DNA of 64,000 nt from contig JAAVLL010000001.1 in NCBI GenBank assembly GCA_012103035.1, forward strand, positions 1,772,501 to 1,836,500, given 5' to 3'. The stretch's first letter is position 1. Each line of letters begins with the position of its first letter. Positions 1-11,597 of the stretch are shown in pieces. The stretch is from Brucella oryzae (GTDB lineage: Bacteria; Pseudomonadota; Alphaproteobacteria; Rhizobiales; Rhizobiaceae). A program made the translations under genes and the position numbers. The notes under the pieces were generated by a model that had not been told where the DNA came from, searched no databases, and saw only the letters and a list, made by a program, of their open reading frames with translations.

Positions 1-1
1 G

Positions 2-499
2 CGGCCTTTCAGCGAAGATGCACAGACGGCCTGCGTCGGCGATGGCTTACTGGCCATTGCGCCGATCAACTTCGGCGGAACGACCGTGCATGTCGCCGCC
101 CTGCACTTCTCATGGCCATGGCCACGCTGGCAGCCTTATCAACTCCGCTATATCGAACCGGAACTGCAGAAGCTGAAAGGTCCTCTGGTCGTCGCCGGTG
201 ATTTCAATGCGGCACCGTGGAGCAATGCGGTTCGTCGCGTCGAACATGCATCCGGCACCCGCCATATGACCGGTATTGGCGGCACGTGGATGACGCATCT
301 GCTGCCTGTTACGCTCGCGCCTTATATCGGCGTGCCGATCGATCAGATACTCGTAAGCCCTGAAATCGGAGGAGCGAAGGTTTCGGCACGCGAGGATGCT
401 GGCTCCGATCATCTACCGGTGCGGCTCGATTTTTCCGTTCCGCCGCCTGTCCGGCCAGATGCAGACGAGCCGGAAACCCAATCCGTCATGCTTCAATAA
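2..499 (+). CDS. Endonuclease/exonuclease/phosphatase (EEP) family protein, 3' part
   Basis: The reading frame is open from base 2, so the gene begins outside the window and only its last 165 residues are present. The visible part has the motif GDFNA near visible residue 66 and SDHLPV near 135, the metal-binding and catalytic motifs of the EEP fold (DNase I, exonuclease III, phosphodiesterases). Substrate cannot be decided from this fragment. It ends in a low-complexity, proline- and acid-rich tail. A hairpin terminator follows directly after the TAA stop. Confidence 0.85.
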   Translation, partial: RPFSEDAQTACVGDGLLAIAPINFGGTTVHVAALHFSWPWPRWQPYQLRYIEPELQKLKGPLVVAGDFNAAPWSNAVRRVEHASGTRHMTGIGGTWMTHLLPVTLAPYIGVPIDQILVSPEIGGAKVSAREDAGSDHLPVRLDFSVPPPVRPDADEPETQSVMLQ

Positions 500-500
500 A

Positions 501-527
501 AAGGCGGTTCCAGACCGCCTTTTCTTT
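501..527 (+). terminator. Rho-independent terminator
   Basis: An 8-bp perfect stem (AAGGCGGT at 501-508 with ACCGCCTT at 514-521) with a 5-base loop runs into a T-rich tract. It follows the EEP-family stop codon by two bases and lies in the short gap before the converging ETF-ubiquinone oxidoreductase gene. Confidence 0.85.
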
Positions 528-533
528 ACATGT

Positions 534-2230
534 TCACGTAAACAGGCCCCTCCCGCCTTGTGGCGGCACCCAGTTGATGTTCTGGTTCGGGTCCTTGATG
601 TCGCAAGTCTTGCAGTGCACGCAATTCTGCGCGTTGATGACGAATCGCACGTTCTTTGCCTGCGGATCGGCAGCGGAGTTGCCGTCGGCATCCACCCATT
701 CATAGACGCCCGCAGGGCAGTAACGTGTCGACGGGCCAGCGAAGACGTCGTGCTCCGACGTCTTCTGCAGTTCCATGTCTCGGACCTGAAGATGCACAGG
801 CTCGTTCTCGTCATGGTTCGTGTTCGATAGGAACACCGACGACAGGCGGTCGAACGTCAGGACACCATCCGGCTTCGGATAATCGATCTTCGCGTGCTTC
901 GCAGCCGGTTCCAGCGACTGCGCATCGGTCTTGCCATGCTTCAGCGTCCCGAAGATCGAGAAGCCGAAAAGCTGGTTGGTCCACATATCGAGACCACCGA
1001 GCGCCACACCTGCAATCGTGCCGAATTTCGACCACAGCGGCTTGACGTTGCGCACCCGCTTCAAATCCTTGCCGATCAGGCTCGAGCGCCAAGTGTTCTC
1101 GATCTCGACCGGCTCGTCATTGGCGCGGCCCGCACCAATTGCCTCCGCGATCTTGTCAGCGGCGAGAATGCCGGACAGAACCGCATTGTGGCTGCCCTTG
1201 ATGCGCGGCACATTGACCAGACCAGCCGAGCAGCCGATGAGCGCTCCGCCGGGGAAAGAAAGTTTCGGCACCGACTGGAACCCGCCTTCGGTGATCGCAC
1301 GCGCGCCATAGGAAAGGCGCTTGCCGCCCTCGAATACGTCGCGAATGGCCGGATGGGTCTTGAAGCGCTGGAATTCTTCGAATGGCGACAGATACGGGTT
1401 CTTGTAGTTGAGGTGCAGCACGAAGCCGACCGCGACCATATTGTCTTCGAGATGATAAAGGAACGAACCGCCGCCGGTCTTCATGTCGAGCGGCCAGCCG
1501 AAGGAGTGCTGAACCAGACCCGGCTTGTGCCTGGACGGATCGACCTGCCACAATTCCTTGAGTCCGATACCGTATTTCGCCGGTTCACGGCCCTCGTCGA
1601 GTTTGAACTTCGAGATCAGCTGCTTGGCAAGCGAACCACGCGCGCCTTCGCCGACCAGCGTATATTTGCCGAGCAGAGCCATGCCGCGTGTATAGTTCGG
1701 ACCATGTGTTCCATCGCGCTCGACGCCCATATCGCCGGTGGCGACGCCGATGACCGCGCCCTCGTCGTTGTAGAGCACTTCGGTTGCCGCAAAACCCGGA
1801 TAGATTTCCACGCCAAGTTCTTCGGCCTTGGTGCCCAGCCAGCGGCAGACATTGCCAAGAGACACGATGTAATTGCCATGATTGCTCATCAAAGGCGGCA
1901 TCGCGAAATTCGGCAGGCGCACCGAGCCCGCAGGCCCCAGCACAAGGAAATGATCGGCAGTAACCGGCGTCTTGAAAGGGTGTCCCTCTTCCTCGCGCCA
2001 GCCCGGCAGAAGCTGGTCAATGCCAACCGGATCAACGACAGCGCCGGAAAGAATATGCGCGCCGACTTCCCCGCCCTTTTCGAGGACAACGACGGACAGC
2101 TCGGGATCGCCTGTTTCAAACGGATAGCCGCAGCAAGGCCAGCAGGACCCGCGCCGACGATCACGACGTCGAATTCCATGCTCTCGCGTTCGGGAAGCTC
2201 CTGGTTCGCATATTCTGGGGCTTCAGACAT
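534..2230 (-). CDS. Electron transfer flavoprotein-ubiquinone oxidoreductase
   Basis: About 565 residues, the usual length for ETF-QO, which passes electrons from reduced electron transfer flavoprotein to ubiquinone at the membrane in fatty acid and amino acid oxidation. An FAD-binding GAGPAG motif sits at residues 26-31. The C-terminus has the 4Fe-4S ligands in NCVHCKTCDIKDP plus an upstream cysteine in YCPAGVYEW. The ATG at 2228-2230 is preceded by a GGAGGG ribosome site. One frameshift near 2113 splits the frame; adding one A in the gcgatccc context restores LKQANPELSV. A possible LiuR-type operator lies about 240 bases upstream. Confidence 0.93.
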
Positions 2231-2697
2231 TCATCCCTCCGTCCGGTGCAACATCGTCTTCTCACTAAGATAGCCCAGACGACGCATCCAATTGTTTTGT
2301 GCATGATCTAATCGCGAATACCCATGAACCGACTGCCCGTCAGCACTGGCGGTACGAAAAGATCGCCGTTTCCCCGTATTCTGCCTTACCCTGTCGCAGA
2401 GTTGGAGACTGTCGCAAATGCGTCCAATTGTCCAAAACAGGCGTCCTACGCTCTCAAATTGATTTACCTTAACGTAAACGTCAAATTCATTCCATTCAAG
2501 AAGCTGCGATGAGGATTTGTTTGTGATGGTATAAAAGCCAAGGCGTCATGGTTTGTGATTGCCAATGTCTGGCCTTGGTTTGGAGATGTGAGTCAGATCA
2601 GATCTGAACTGTCACTAACCTGCGAAACGGACCCTAAATCTGAACCAGGCTCTTGCATTCGCCTTCAAAATTCGCCACCTCAGAGGTGAGGTATATA
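2231..2697. other. Divergent intergenic region
   Basis: This 467-base stretch separates the divergent ETF-QO and uracil-DNA glycosylase genes. A 62-codon open frame at 2324-2512 has no ribosome site and no recognisable similarity. The only structure I see is a palindromic ACGT-type site at 2469-2484. Confidence 0.6.
2469..2484. promoter_or_regulatory. Possible MerR-family (LiuR-type) operator
   Basis: The sequence TTAACGTAAACGTCAA is an imperfect palindrome with two ACGT cores. It resembles the published consensus for LiuR, a MerR-family regulator of branched-chain amino acid and fatty acid degradation in proteobacteria. ETF-QO, the nearest gene on the minus strand, is a plausible target because those pathways feed it electrons. 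The same ten-base core ACGTAAACGT recurs at 58634-58643. The assignment is by resemblance only. Confidence 0.4.
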
Positions 2698-3554
2698 ATG
2701 GCTGATAATCGCGAAACGCTGGATATTGAAGGTTTGCTCCGCTTCTATGCGGAAGCAGGCGTTGACATGCCGCTTTCCGAAACACCTATAGATCGGTTTG
2801 CGGAACCTCAGCGTCCCGCTCCCTCGCAGCCTGCAGCGCAAATGCCGAATGCGCCTGAGCGCGCCCGACAGCAACAACCGCGCCCTGCCCCGACACCCGC
2901 CCCCACCAGCAGGCCTGTTCAAGCCGCAGCCGACCTTCCTGACACAGCGCAGATTGCGCTCGCGCGCGAGGCGGCGGCACAGGCTTCGACGCTGGAAGAA
3001 CTGCGGGAGAAACTCGCCGCATTCGACGGCTGTAACTTGAAATTCACGGCGAAGAACCTGTGCTTCGCCGATGGCGATCCGTCATCCGACATCATGTTCA
3101 TCGGCGAAGCACCGGGACGGACGAGGACATGGAAGGATTGCCCTTCGTCGGCAAATCCGGCCAGCTTCTCAATCGCATGATCGAATCCATCGGCCTGAAG
3201 CGAGAAAGCGTCTACGTCGCCAATACAATCCCGTGGCGCCCACCGGGCAACCGCACACCGACGCCGCTTGAGACGGAACTTTGTCGGCCATTCATCGAGC
3301 GACAGATCGAGCTCGCCGCGCCGAAAGTTCTGGTTGCACTGGGTGGCCCAGCAGGCAAGGCACTCAGCGGCGCGACGGAAGGCATCCTGCGCCTGCGCGG
3401 CAACTGGAAGATTCACAAAACACCTTCCGGCCTCGAAATTCCCGTCATGCCAACCCTGCATCCAGCCTATCTTCTGCGCACACCAGCGCAAAAGCGTTTT
3501 GCATGGCGCGATTTTCTGGCTGTGAAGCTGAAATTGGCCGAATTGATGAGTTGA
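2698..3554 (+). CDS. Family 4 uracil-DNA glycosylase (iron-sulfur type)
   Basis: About 285 residues. It removes uracil from DNA in base excision repair. Motif 1 GEAPGRDEDMEG, the mid motif [13 protein letters not shown] and motif 2 [11 protein letters not shown] are visible, with cysteines positioned as in Fe-S cluster UDGs. The N-terminal 90 residues are rich in proline, alanine and glutamine and look like a disordered linker. ATG at 2698 is chosen because GAGGTGAGG precedes it. One G appears lost in a GGG run near 3120, splitting motif 1 between two frames. Confidence 0.92.
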
Positions 3555-3706
3555 AATCTCCGTAGTTCAGTGGCATCGGCAGGCGGCGCAGGTGGCATTG
3601 TCACCAACATGCCGCAAACTTGTTCTATTTCGCCGCTTGCCAAACCGCCTTCCGGCGACAAGTAGCCCTAAATTCAGATTCCCATGGGTTTTCTGTGGAG
3701 TTTTTC

Positions 3707-4960
3707 ATGGCTGGCCAGCTCCTGCCCATAGCCGCTTTGCTTGCAAGCACCTTTCTTATGCTGCTTGCCGGTGGCCTCGCGGGTATTCTTCTGCCCTTAC
3801 GCGGCGGCATGGAAGGCTGGTCGACCACGACCATCGGCTGGATGGGCACGAGCTATTCCCTTGCGTTTACGATCGGCTGTATTGTGGTGCCGCATCTGGT
3901 CCGGCGTGTGGGCCATGTACGCGTCTTTTCCTCGCTGGCAACACTGCTTTCGATAGCGCTTCTTTTCCACGCACTGGTTGTCAATCCCGTTGCTTGGATG
4001 ATCTTCCGCGGCGTCGCGGGCTTTTCGCTCGCAGGCAGCTATATGATTATCGAAAGCTGGCTGAATGAGCGCGTGACCAATGAATCGCGCGGCCGCGTTT
4101 TCTCGATCTATATGATCATCACCATGCTCGGCCTGCTATGCGGGCAATACATCCTACCGTTCGGCGATGCGGGAACCCAGACACTTTTCATCATCTGCGC
4201 CATCATCTATGCAAGCGCGCTGCTTCCAACGGCCCTTTCAAGCGCGCAATCACCCAATCCGCTGACGCAGGTTTCGCTCGATCTGAAAGGGCTATATCGA
4301 CGGTCGCCTGCTGCGGCTGTCGGTTCGCTGATCGCCGGCATTGTTGCGGGCACATGGAACTTCCTCGCCGCCATCTATGGCGAGATGAACGGCCTTTCCA
4401 CCTTCGGCATCGCCACGATGCTTGCCTGCGCCATGGTGGGCGGCGCTATCTTCCAATATCCGCTCGGACGAGGATCAGATTTTGTGGATCGTCGCTATGT
4501 CATGGTGATCGCCGGTGTCATCGGCTTCGCCCTGTCAATGGTCATGGTGCTGTTCCATCCCACCTCGCCCTATGCGCTTTACGCCATGATGTTTCTGTTC
4601 GGTTCGGTGATTTATCCGATCTACAGCCTTAACGTCGCCCACGCCAACGACTATGCGGATGCCAGCGAATTTGTGAAGGTCTCCGGCGGATTGCTGATTA
4701 TCTACGGCGTGGGCAGTGTCATCGGGCCTGCCCTTTCCGGCCCGTTGATGGATCTGGTCGGTGCTTCGGGCTTCTTCGTAACCATGGCCATCGCTTACGG
4801 CTTATATGGCCTGCACGCCTTCTGGCGCATCCGTCGCTTCGAACGTCCGGCCATCAGCGACCAGAAGACCGAGTACAAGTTCCATACCCCGGACGGCCAG
4901 TCCACGCCGGAAACCATGCAGCTCGATCCGCGTGCGGAAGGCACACCCGGCCAAAGCTAA
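3707..4960 (+). CDS. MFS transporter, YcaD-like
   Basis: An intact 417-residue protein with about twelve hydrophobic segments. The long glycine- and alanine-rich helices and the GRGSDFVDRRYVM loop fit the major facilitator superfamily, and the overall pattern resembles the YcaD group of uncharacterised inner-membrane transporters. The ATG at 3707 has TGGAG upstream; an in-frame ATG 87 bases earlier has no such site. The C-terminal 45 residues are hydrophilic. Its stop lies one base from the stop of the converging EamA-type transporter gene. Substrate unknown. Confidence 0.85.
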   Translation: MAGQLLPIAALLASTFLMLLAGGLAGILLPLRGGMEGWSTTTIGWMGTSYSLAFTIGCIVVPHLVRRVGHVRVFSSLATLLSIALLFHALVVNPVAWMIFRGVAGFSLAGSYMIIESWLNERVTNESRGRVFSIYMIITMLGLLCGQYILPFGDAGTQTLFIICAIIYASALLPTALSSAQSPNPLTQVSLDLKGLYRRSPAAAVGSLIAGIVAGTWNFLAAIYGEMNGLSTFGIATMLACAMVGGAIFQYPLGRGSDFVDRRYVMVIAGVIGFALSMVMVLFHPTSPYALYAMMFLFGSVIYPIYSLNVAHANDYADASEFVKVSGGLLIIYGVGSVIGPALSGPLMDLVGASGFFVTMAIAYGLYGLHAFWRIRRFERPAISDQKTEYKFHTPDGQSTPETMQLDPRAEGTPGQS

Positions 4961-4961
4961 A

Positions 4962-5919
4962 TTACTGCGTCTGCGGTGCGTTTACCTTGTGGGGCGCGAT
5001 GGAAAGCTTCTGCTCGCGGTAGATGATGAAACCGCCTGCAGCCATGACGACGGCGCTACCGGCCAGCATTTCGAAGGTCGGAATATCGCCGAACAGCAGA
5101 AAGCCGATGGCAAGCCCCAAAAGCATGGAGGTGTATTCGAAGGGCGCAATCGTCGACATTGGCGCATGGCGGTAGCATTCGGTCAGAAGTATCTGGCCGA
5201 CACCACCGGCAAAACCCGCACCGATCAGCATGGCAAGCTGCGACCAGTTCGGCACGATCCAGCCGAATGGGATGCTCACCAGGAAATGACGCTCGCGGAT
5301 ATGGAAAAATAGATCACGATGGTCGATGTGCGTTCCGTCTGCACGAGGCGACGTACAAGCATCATGGCCACGGCCGATGTGAGCGCCGCACCGAGGGCGG
5401 CAAGTGCTCCGACGGCCTCTTCATGCCCCATACCGCCACCGGAAAACACCGTCAGTCGCGGCCAGATGATGACCATTACCCCGCCAAGCCCGATCAGAAC
5501 CGCGCTCCAGCGGTAAAACCGCACGACTTCATGCAGGATGACCGCGCCGAGAATGACGGTAATCAGCGGCGAAGCATAGTTGATCGCGATTGCTTCCGGC
5601 AGCGGCAGCTTGGTGAGCGCGAAAAGCTCATCGACATGGAGCTGACCCCCACCAGACCGCGCCAGAAATGGCTGAACCCGTTTTCGGTGCGAAAAACGCC
5701 GGAAAGCTGCCCGCGCCACGCCAGATAGAGCAATATCGCGAAGATTGCGAAGAAAGACCGGAAGAAGATCAACTGTCCCACCGGCACGCCATCAGCCGCC
5801 TTCAGCAAGGTGGACATGGCGACGAAAACGGTAACGGAAGCGATTTTAAGACCGATGCCGAGCATCGGATTCGTTTCAAGATGGGCAGCCTCGACAGGCG
5901 CGCTCGTGTGAGCGTTCAC
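4962..5919 (-). CDS. EamA/DMT-family transporter
   Basis: About 319 residues with roughly ten transmembrane helices arranged as two EamA repeats, typical of drug/metabolite transporters (often amino acid or metabolite exporters). The start appears to be GTG at 5917-5919 with AAGGGA upstream; no ATG fits. Two single-base losses (near 5280 and 5640) break the frame into three pieces. The gene converges on the MFS gene with almost no spacer and no visible terminator. Confidence 0.85.
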
Positions 5920-6264
5920 AACGCAATCCCTTAATAACCTAAAGCCAATAATGACCCAAAGTATTGGGCGCCCTTTTTCTTATTCCTGTTTGTGACACAG
6001 CACCAGTAGCACAAAGGTCAAGTCGAAAAATATTTGGCAAACCGCCCGCTATTTGGTTTGTTGCATTATCCGACCCATCGAAGCGGGATCAGAAATCAGT
6101 CTACTGGACTGATTTCCCCGTGTAGGCGCTTCGCACTTTTGCTGGAAATGCTCCGGCCACAAAAGGCTGGTTACTTGTTCTGGAATTGAGTTTCCCTTGG
6201 CAGCAATTTTGGCTACGAATCCAGCATCGTGAGTTCAACGCGAGTTCAGAGAGAGAGTTTCACC
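5920..6264. other. Intergenic region with repeat element
   Basis: This 345-base region lies between the divergent EamA-type transporter and pepN. It carries the composite repeat at 6092-6153; the remainder is AT-rich with no convincing open frame. Confidence 0.6.
6092..6153. repeat. Dispersed palindromic repeat, copy 1
   Basis: A perfect 10-bp inverted repeat (6092-6101 with 6107-6116, loop of 5) is followed by a 27-base block at 6127-6153. That block is identical to 23296-23322. It ends in GGAAATGCTC, a hallmark of small intergenic repeats common in Brucella and rhizobia. Confidence 0.75.
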
Positions 6265-8916
6265 ATGCGTACTGAAACCGGCCAGACATTCCGTCTCGAA
6301 GATTATCGTCCAACACCCTACGCCATACCCGAGACGAAGCTGGACTTCTCGCTGGAACCGGAAAAGACCCTCGTTCGTACCATGCTCACCATTGAGCGTC
6401 GTGATGACACACCAGCGGGCACGCCGTTGGTTCTGGACGGCGACGAACTGAAGCTCATCAGCATCGCCATTGACGGGACGCCGCTTGCCGATAACAGCTA
6501 TGTCGCAACGCCTGACCAGCTGGAGATCAGCGACCTGCCGGAAGGCAAGCGCTTCACGCTTGAAATCGTGACGGAAATCAATCCGACGACAAACCGCCAG
6601 TTGTCGGGCCTTTATCGTTCCAGCAGCGTCTATTGCACCCAGTGCGAGGCCGAAGGCTTCCGCCGGATTACCTATTCTTATGATCGTCCAGATGTTCTGT
6701 CGGTCTATACGGTTCGCATCGACGCCGACAGGCAAGCTGCTCCCATTCTTCTGTCCAACGGCAACCCCGTTGATAAGGGATCGGTCGAAGCGAAGCCGGA
6801 CCGGCATTTCGCCACCTGGCACGATCCGCATCCAAAGCCATCCTATCTCTTCGCGCTCGTTGCCGGATCGCTCGGTGTCGTGAAGGATCACTTCACAACG
6901 CAGTCCGGACGTCCAGTCGATCTGGCGATCTATGTCGAACGTGGCAAGGAAAGCCGGGCGCTCTATGCAATGGATGCTTTGAAACGTTCCATGCGTTGGG
7001 ATGAGGAGAAATTCGGTCGCGAATATGACCTTGATGTTTTCAACATCGTTGCCGTTTCCGATTTCAACATGGGCGCGATGGAAAACAAGGGGCTCAATGT
7101 CTTCAACGACAAGTATGTGCTGGCCGATCCAGAAACCGCTACCGACGCCGACTATGCGGGCATCGAGGCTGTCATCGCGCATGAATATTTCCATAACTGG
7201 ACGGGCAACCGCATCACCTGCCGCGACTGGTTCCAGCTCTGCCTCAAGGAAGGATTGACAGTCTATCGGGATCACGAATTTTCTGCCGATGAGCGCTCAC
7301 GCCCGGTGAAGCGGATCGCCGAGGTGAAGATACTCAAGGCGCAGCAATTTCCGGAAGATGCCGGGCCGCTCGCTCATCCGGTGCGCCCGCGCGAATATCG
7401 CGAGATCAACAATTTCTATACGGCGACCGTCTATGAAAAGGTTCGGAAGTGGTGCGCATGATCCGTACAATCATCGGGCCTGAGCTGTTCCGTAAGGGTA
7501 TGGACCTCTATTTCGAGCGCCATGACGGCGAAGCTGCGACCATCGAGGATTTTGTCAAGGTCTTTGCCGATGTTTCGGGCCAGGATTTTTCGCAATTCGC
7601 GCTCTGGTACGATCAGGCAGGAACGCCGAAGGTGGCAGCTACCTTCGCTTATGACGCCGCGAAAGAAACCTATACGATTGAACTGAAACAGTCGCTGGGA
7701 GCCACGCCCGGACAATCGGTCAAGAAACCGATGCTTATCCCGATTGCCTTCGGCCTGATCGGACCTGACGGCAAGGATATGGTTCCAGCCTCCATCGAAG
7801 GCGGGGATGTGCGCGGCGATGTCATCCATCTGCATCGTTCTTCCGAAAAGATCATCTTCCATGGCATCAAGGAACGCCCTGTGCCGTCGCTGTTGCGCGG
7901 GTTCTCGGCTCCCGTTAATCTGACAGCGCCATTATCGGACGATGATCGCGCCTTCCTGGCCCTGAACGATCATGATCCGGTGGCGCGCTGGCAGGCATTA
8001 ACCGGAATCTTCAACCAGGTTCTGCTTGAGGGTGCCAAACGTGCGCGCGGAGGCCATGCCCCGGCGATTGAAGACAAGATCGTTGAACTTGCCGGAAAAG
8101 TGGCATCCGACGAAACGCTTGATCCGGCCTTCCGCGCGCTTTGCCTCACGCTGCCGAGCGAAAGCGATATCGCACGCGAAATGGGCAATAATGTCGATCC
8201 CGATGCGATCCTCGCCAGCCGAAACCATCTGGTGGACGCCATTGCCGCCCGTTACGCCAAGGGCTTCGCCAGCCTCTATGATGCCCTGAAACAGGATGGC
8301 GCTTTCTCGCCGGATGCGGGTGCTGCGGGCAAACGTGCCTTGCGGAACGTGCTGCTCGATTATCTGAGCCGTCACGAGAAAAGCCAGCAACGCGCCGCCA
8401 GCCAGTTCGCCAATGCGGATAATATGACCGACCGCTTCGCGGCACTGACCGTTCTGGTGCACCGCTTTGGTGATACGAACGAGGCAAAGGACGCACTGGC
8501 AAGTTTCGAACGTCAATTCGGCAAGGATGGTCTTGTGATGGACAAGTGGTTCAGCGTGCAGGCGAGCCGTCCGGCGACGAAGCCTTGCAGGCTGTACGCG
8601 ATCTTACGAAACACGCCTTATTCTCGCTCGACAATCCGAACCGCGTCCGCTCGGTGATCGGTTCATTCTCCGCATCCAATCCGACCGGCTTCAATCGGAA
8701 GGATGGTGCGGCCTATGAGTTCTTTGCAGATACGATCCTTTCCATCGATCCGGAGAATCCGCAGCTCGCAGCACGACTTCTGACGGCGCTTCGCTCCTGG
8801 CGTTCGCTCGAAGATACCCGTCGTGAACATGCAAGGGCAGCGCTGGCGCATATTTCCGGTACGGGCAAAAACTGTCGACTGATCTGCGCGATATTGTGGA
8901 CCGTACTCTCGCCTGA
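6265..8916 (+). CDS. pepN: Aminopeptidase N
   Basis: About 884 residues, the normal length for bacterial PepN (M1 metallopeptidase, cytoplasmic, removes N-terminal residues from peptides). The substrate-binding GAMENKG motif is at about residues 270-276 and the zinc site HEYFHNW at about 306, with the third ligand glutamate in LKEG near 329. ATG at 6265 follows a GAGAGAG site. Three single-base losses break it: GGG near 7442, GGG near 8570 and an A-run near 8872. The last restores the C-terminus KLSTDLRDIVDRTLA with a TGA at 8914-8916. A strong hairpin follows. Confidence 0.95.
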
Positions 8917-8947
8917 TTCGCGATCTATCCTGATCGTAATGATGATT

Positions 8948-8990
8948 CGCTCGTTCCGCTTGTTCAGCCAACTTTCGGAACGAGCCTTTT
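8948..8990 (+). terminator. Terminator hairpin after pepN
   Basis: A 10-bp perfect stem (8948-8957 with 8975-8984) and a 17-base loop are followed by CTTTTC. The rest of the 327-base gap (8917-9243) is AT-rich and holds no gene I can support; it should contain the promoter of the kinase gene that starts at 9244. Confidence 0.75.
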
Positions 8991-9243
8991 CATGCTGATG
9001 AACGCAAAGGCGGCGGACAGTCGGCTTTCATGAGTCTTTTCATGCCTTTAGCCGAATCACCTACCATGCTGATTCCACTTAAAGGCTTGAGATTCATGTA
9101 TAAATTAGCTGATGAAACTTTCGTTTTACGCCTCGTTAACGAATTCGCTGGACAGCGCGAATCACTTTTGATTCATTGATGATATTCGGAGGTGGCGTAT
9201 TCCGAATCACTTCACTTGCAGGGAATTCACGAGGGACCATTAT

Positions 9244-11597
9244 ATGGCGAGCACCGACGCGTATGGCGCGCCGGCGGGGACGCATTGCGAATCCGGTCGG
9301 AAAAGAAGGAAGGGCAGGCTCTCGGGCCATGTCAGTCTTCTTGCTGGTCCGGCCTATGGCAAGTTCATCTCGATCGAGCCTATCCTTCGTCGCCTCGTTC
9401 CCGCGCTCATCATCATTTTCCTGATTATTCTGGGCGTGGCGCGCATTTTCTCGATGCTGGCATGGCGCGAGGATATCGAGCAGCAGCATAAGGCTTTCCT
9501 GTCGGCGGCAACGGCCAATCTCGCGCAGATGATCGAACGGGTTGCCAACGGCACCGATGCCGGGGCGCAGATCGCCGCAAAGGACATTCAGGACACGATG
9601 GCGGAATTTCGCTCGCGCGGACTGTCATCCTCCAACATGACACTCGCCGTCATCGACCAGCAATCCTCCGTGGTGGCGGCATCCGGCCCGCTTTCCGACC
9701 TGTCCGGCAAGCCGGTCGATACGATCCTTTCGGACGCGCAGCCGCTGTTCCTGTTTGCAGAACGCGCAGGCGTGCTGAAAGTCACGCTACAGGGTGAACC
9801 GGCCTATGGCGCCCTGTCGAAGCCGATGACCCTGCCCTATTCCGTCATCGCCATCGAGCCGGAAAGCACCATCTTTGCGGAATGGCGGCGGGCCGTGTCG
9901 CTCAATGTGACGCTCTTTGCTGGCACGACCGGCGTCATGTTTGCCATTCTCTATGCCTATTTCAGTCAGGCGGCGCGGGCTCGCGAGGCCGACGATCTTT
10001 CCGGCCAGATCCAGCGCCGTATCGATCTGGCGCTGGGACGCGGTCGCTGCGGCCTGTGGGATTGGGACATGGCGCGCGGCCGCATCTACTGGTCGCGCTC
10101 CATGTATGAAATGCTGGGCTACGAAGCGCAGGATGCGGTGCTGCCATTCGGTGATGTGGCCGCAATCATCAACACGGAAGATGGCGACCTCTATTCCATC
10201 GCCGAACAGGCAGCTGCAGGCGATATTTCACATGTCGACCGCGTCTTCCGCATGCGTCATGCCGATGGTTCTTGGGTGTGGATGCGTGTCCGCGCCGAAA
10301 TTGCCAGCGAAGGCGATCTTCATCTGGTCGGTATTGCCTTCGACGTCAGCGAACAGCATCGTTTTGCGCAGCAGACGGCAGAAGCCGACATGCGCATCCG
10401 CGAAGCCATCGAGAATATTTCGGAAGCCTTCATCCTGTGGGATTCCAACAACCGCCTCGTCATGGCAAATTCCAAGTTCAGTGAATATGCTGGCCTTCCC
10501 GTCTGGACGCTGAAACCCGGCGTGCCGCGCAACGAAGTTGATGCCCATACACGCCCGTTCACTTTCGAGCGTCGCATGGCCAATGAACATAACCGCGCCG
10601 GTGGCCAGACCTTCGAGCGTCAGCTCAGCGACGGACGCTGGCTTCAGGTCAACGAACGCCGCACGCAGGACGGCGGTCTTGTCTCCATCGGCACCGACAT
10701 TACCCAGCTCAAGCTGCATCAGGAACGCCTGGTGGACAGCGAACGCCGCCTGATGGCGACCATTCACGACCTGTCCATTGCACGCAAGGGCGAGCGGGAC
10801 CGCGTGCGTGAGCTATCCGAGCTTGCCCGCAAATACGGTCAGGAAAAGGAACGCGCCGAGGCGGCGAACCGCGCCAAGTCTGAATTTCTCGCCAATATGT
10901 CTCACGAGCTGCGCACGCCGCTCAATGCCATCATCGGCTTCTCGGAAATGATACAGGCGGGCACGTTCGGCCCGCTCGGTTCCGACCGCTATGAGGAATA
11001 TATCAACGATATCCATACGAGCGGCAATTTCCTGCTCAATGTCATCAACGACATTCTCGACATGTCGAAGATCGAGGCCGGGCATTTCTCGCTCGACCGT
11101 GAGGAAATCGATCTCTGCCCGCTCATCAACGAAACGGTGCGGATGATCTCGCTACAGGCGGACGAAAAGAATATCGCGGTCAATACGCGCATCGAAGATG
11201 CGATGCAGCTTTATGCCGACCGCCGCGCGATCAAGCAGGTGCTGATCAACCTTCTTTCCAATGCGGTGAAGTTCACTTCCTATGGCGGGCAGATCACTGT
11301 GAGGGCACGCAAGACGGGCTCGGCCCTCTTCATGACTATACAGGATACCGGCGTCGGCATTCCGAAATCGGCAATCAAGAAAATCGGCCAGCCCTTCGAG
11401 CAGGTGGAAAACCAGTTCACCAAGACCCATACCGGGTCGGGTCTCGGCTTGCCATCACCCGTTCACTGGCAGAGCTTCACGGTGGCTGGCTTCGCATTCG
11501 CTCGACCGAAGGCGTCGGCACGGTGGTTTCGGTCTGCATCCCTGACCGCAAGCCGGGTCATATCGGCAATCACAGCGCGGAAATCCACGCCGCCTGA
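9244..11597 (+). CDS. pleC: PAS-containing membrane sensor histidine kinase, PleC-like
   Basis: About 784 residues. Two transmembrane helices (about residues 50-70 and 215-240) flank a sensory loop; two PAS-type segments and a coiled coil follow. The phospho-acceptor box [18 protein letters not shown] has its histidine at about 554, and the ATP-binding N, G1 and G2 boxes follow. The block after the H box resembles PleC/DivJ, kinases that act on the cell-cycle regulator DivK. S. meliloti pleC lies next to glnE as I recall, and glnE is adjacent here, converging. One G is missing near 11450 in the G2 region; restoring it gives [16 protein letters not shown] and a TGA at 11595. The family call is firm; the symbol is moderate. 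Confidence 0.7.

Noticed and set aside
2324..2512. Open frame of 62 codons in the gap before the uracil-DNA glycosylase
   Set aside because: No ribosome site and no recognisable motif; overlaps a likely regulatory region.
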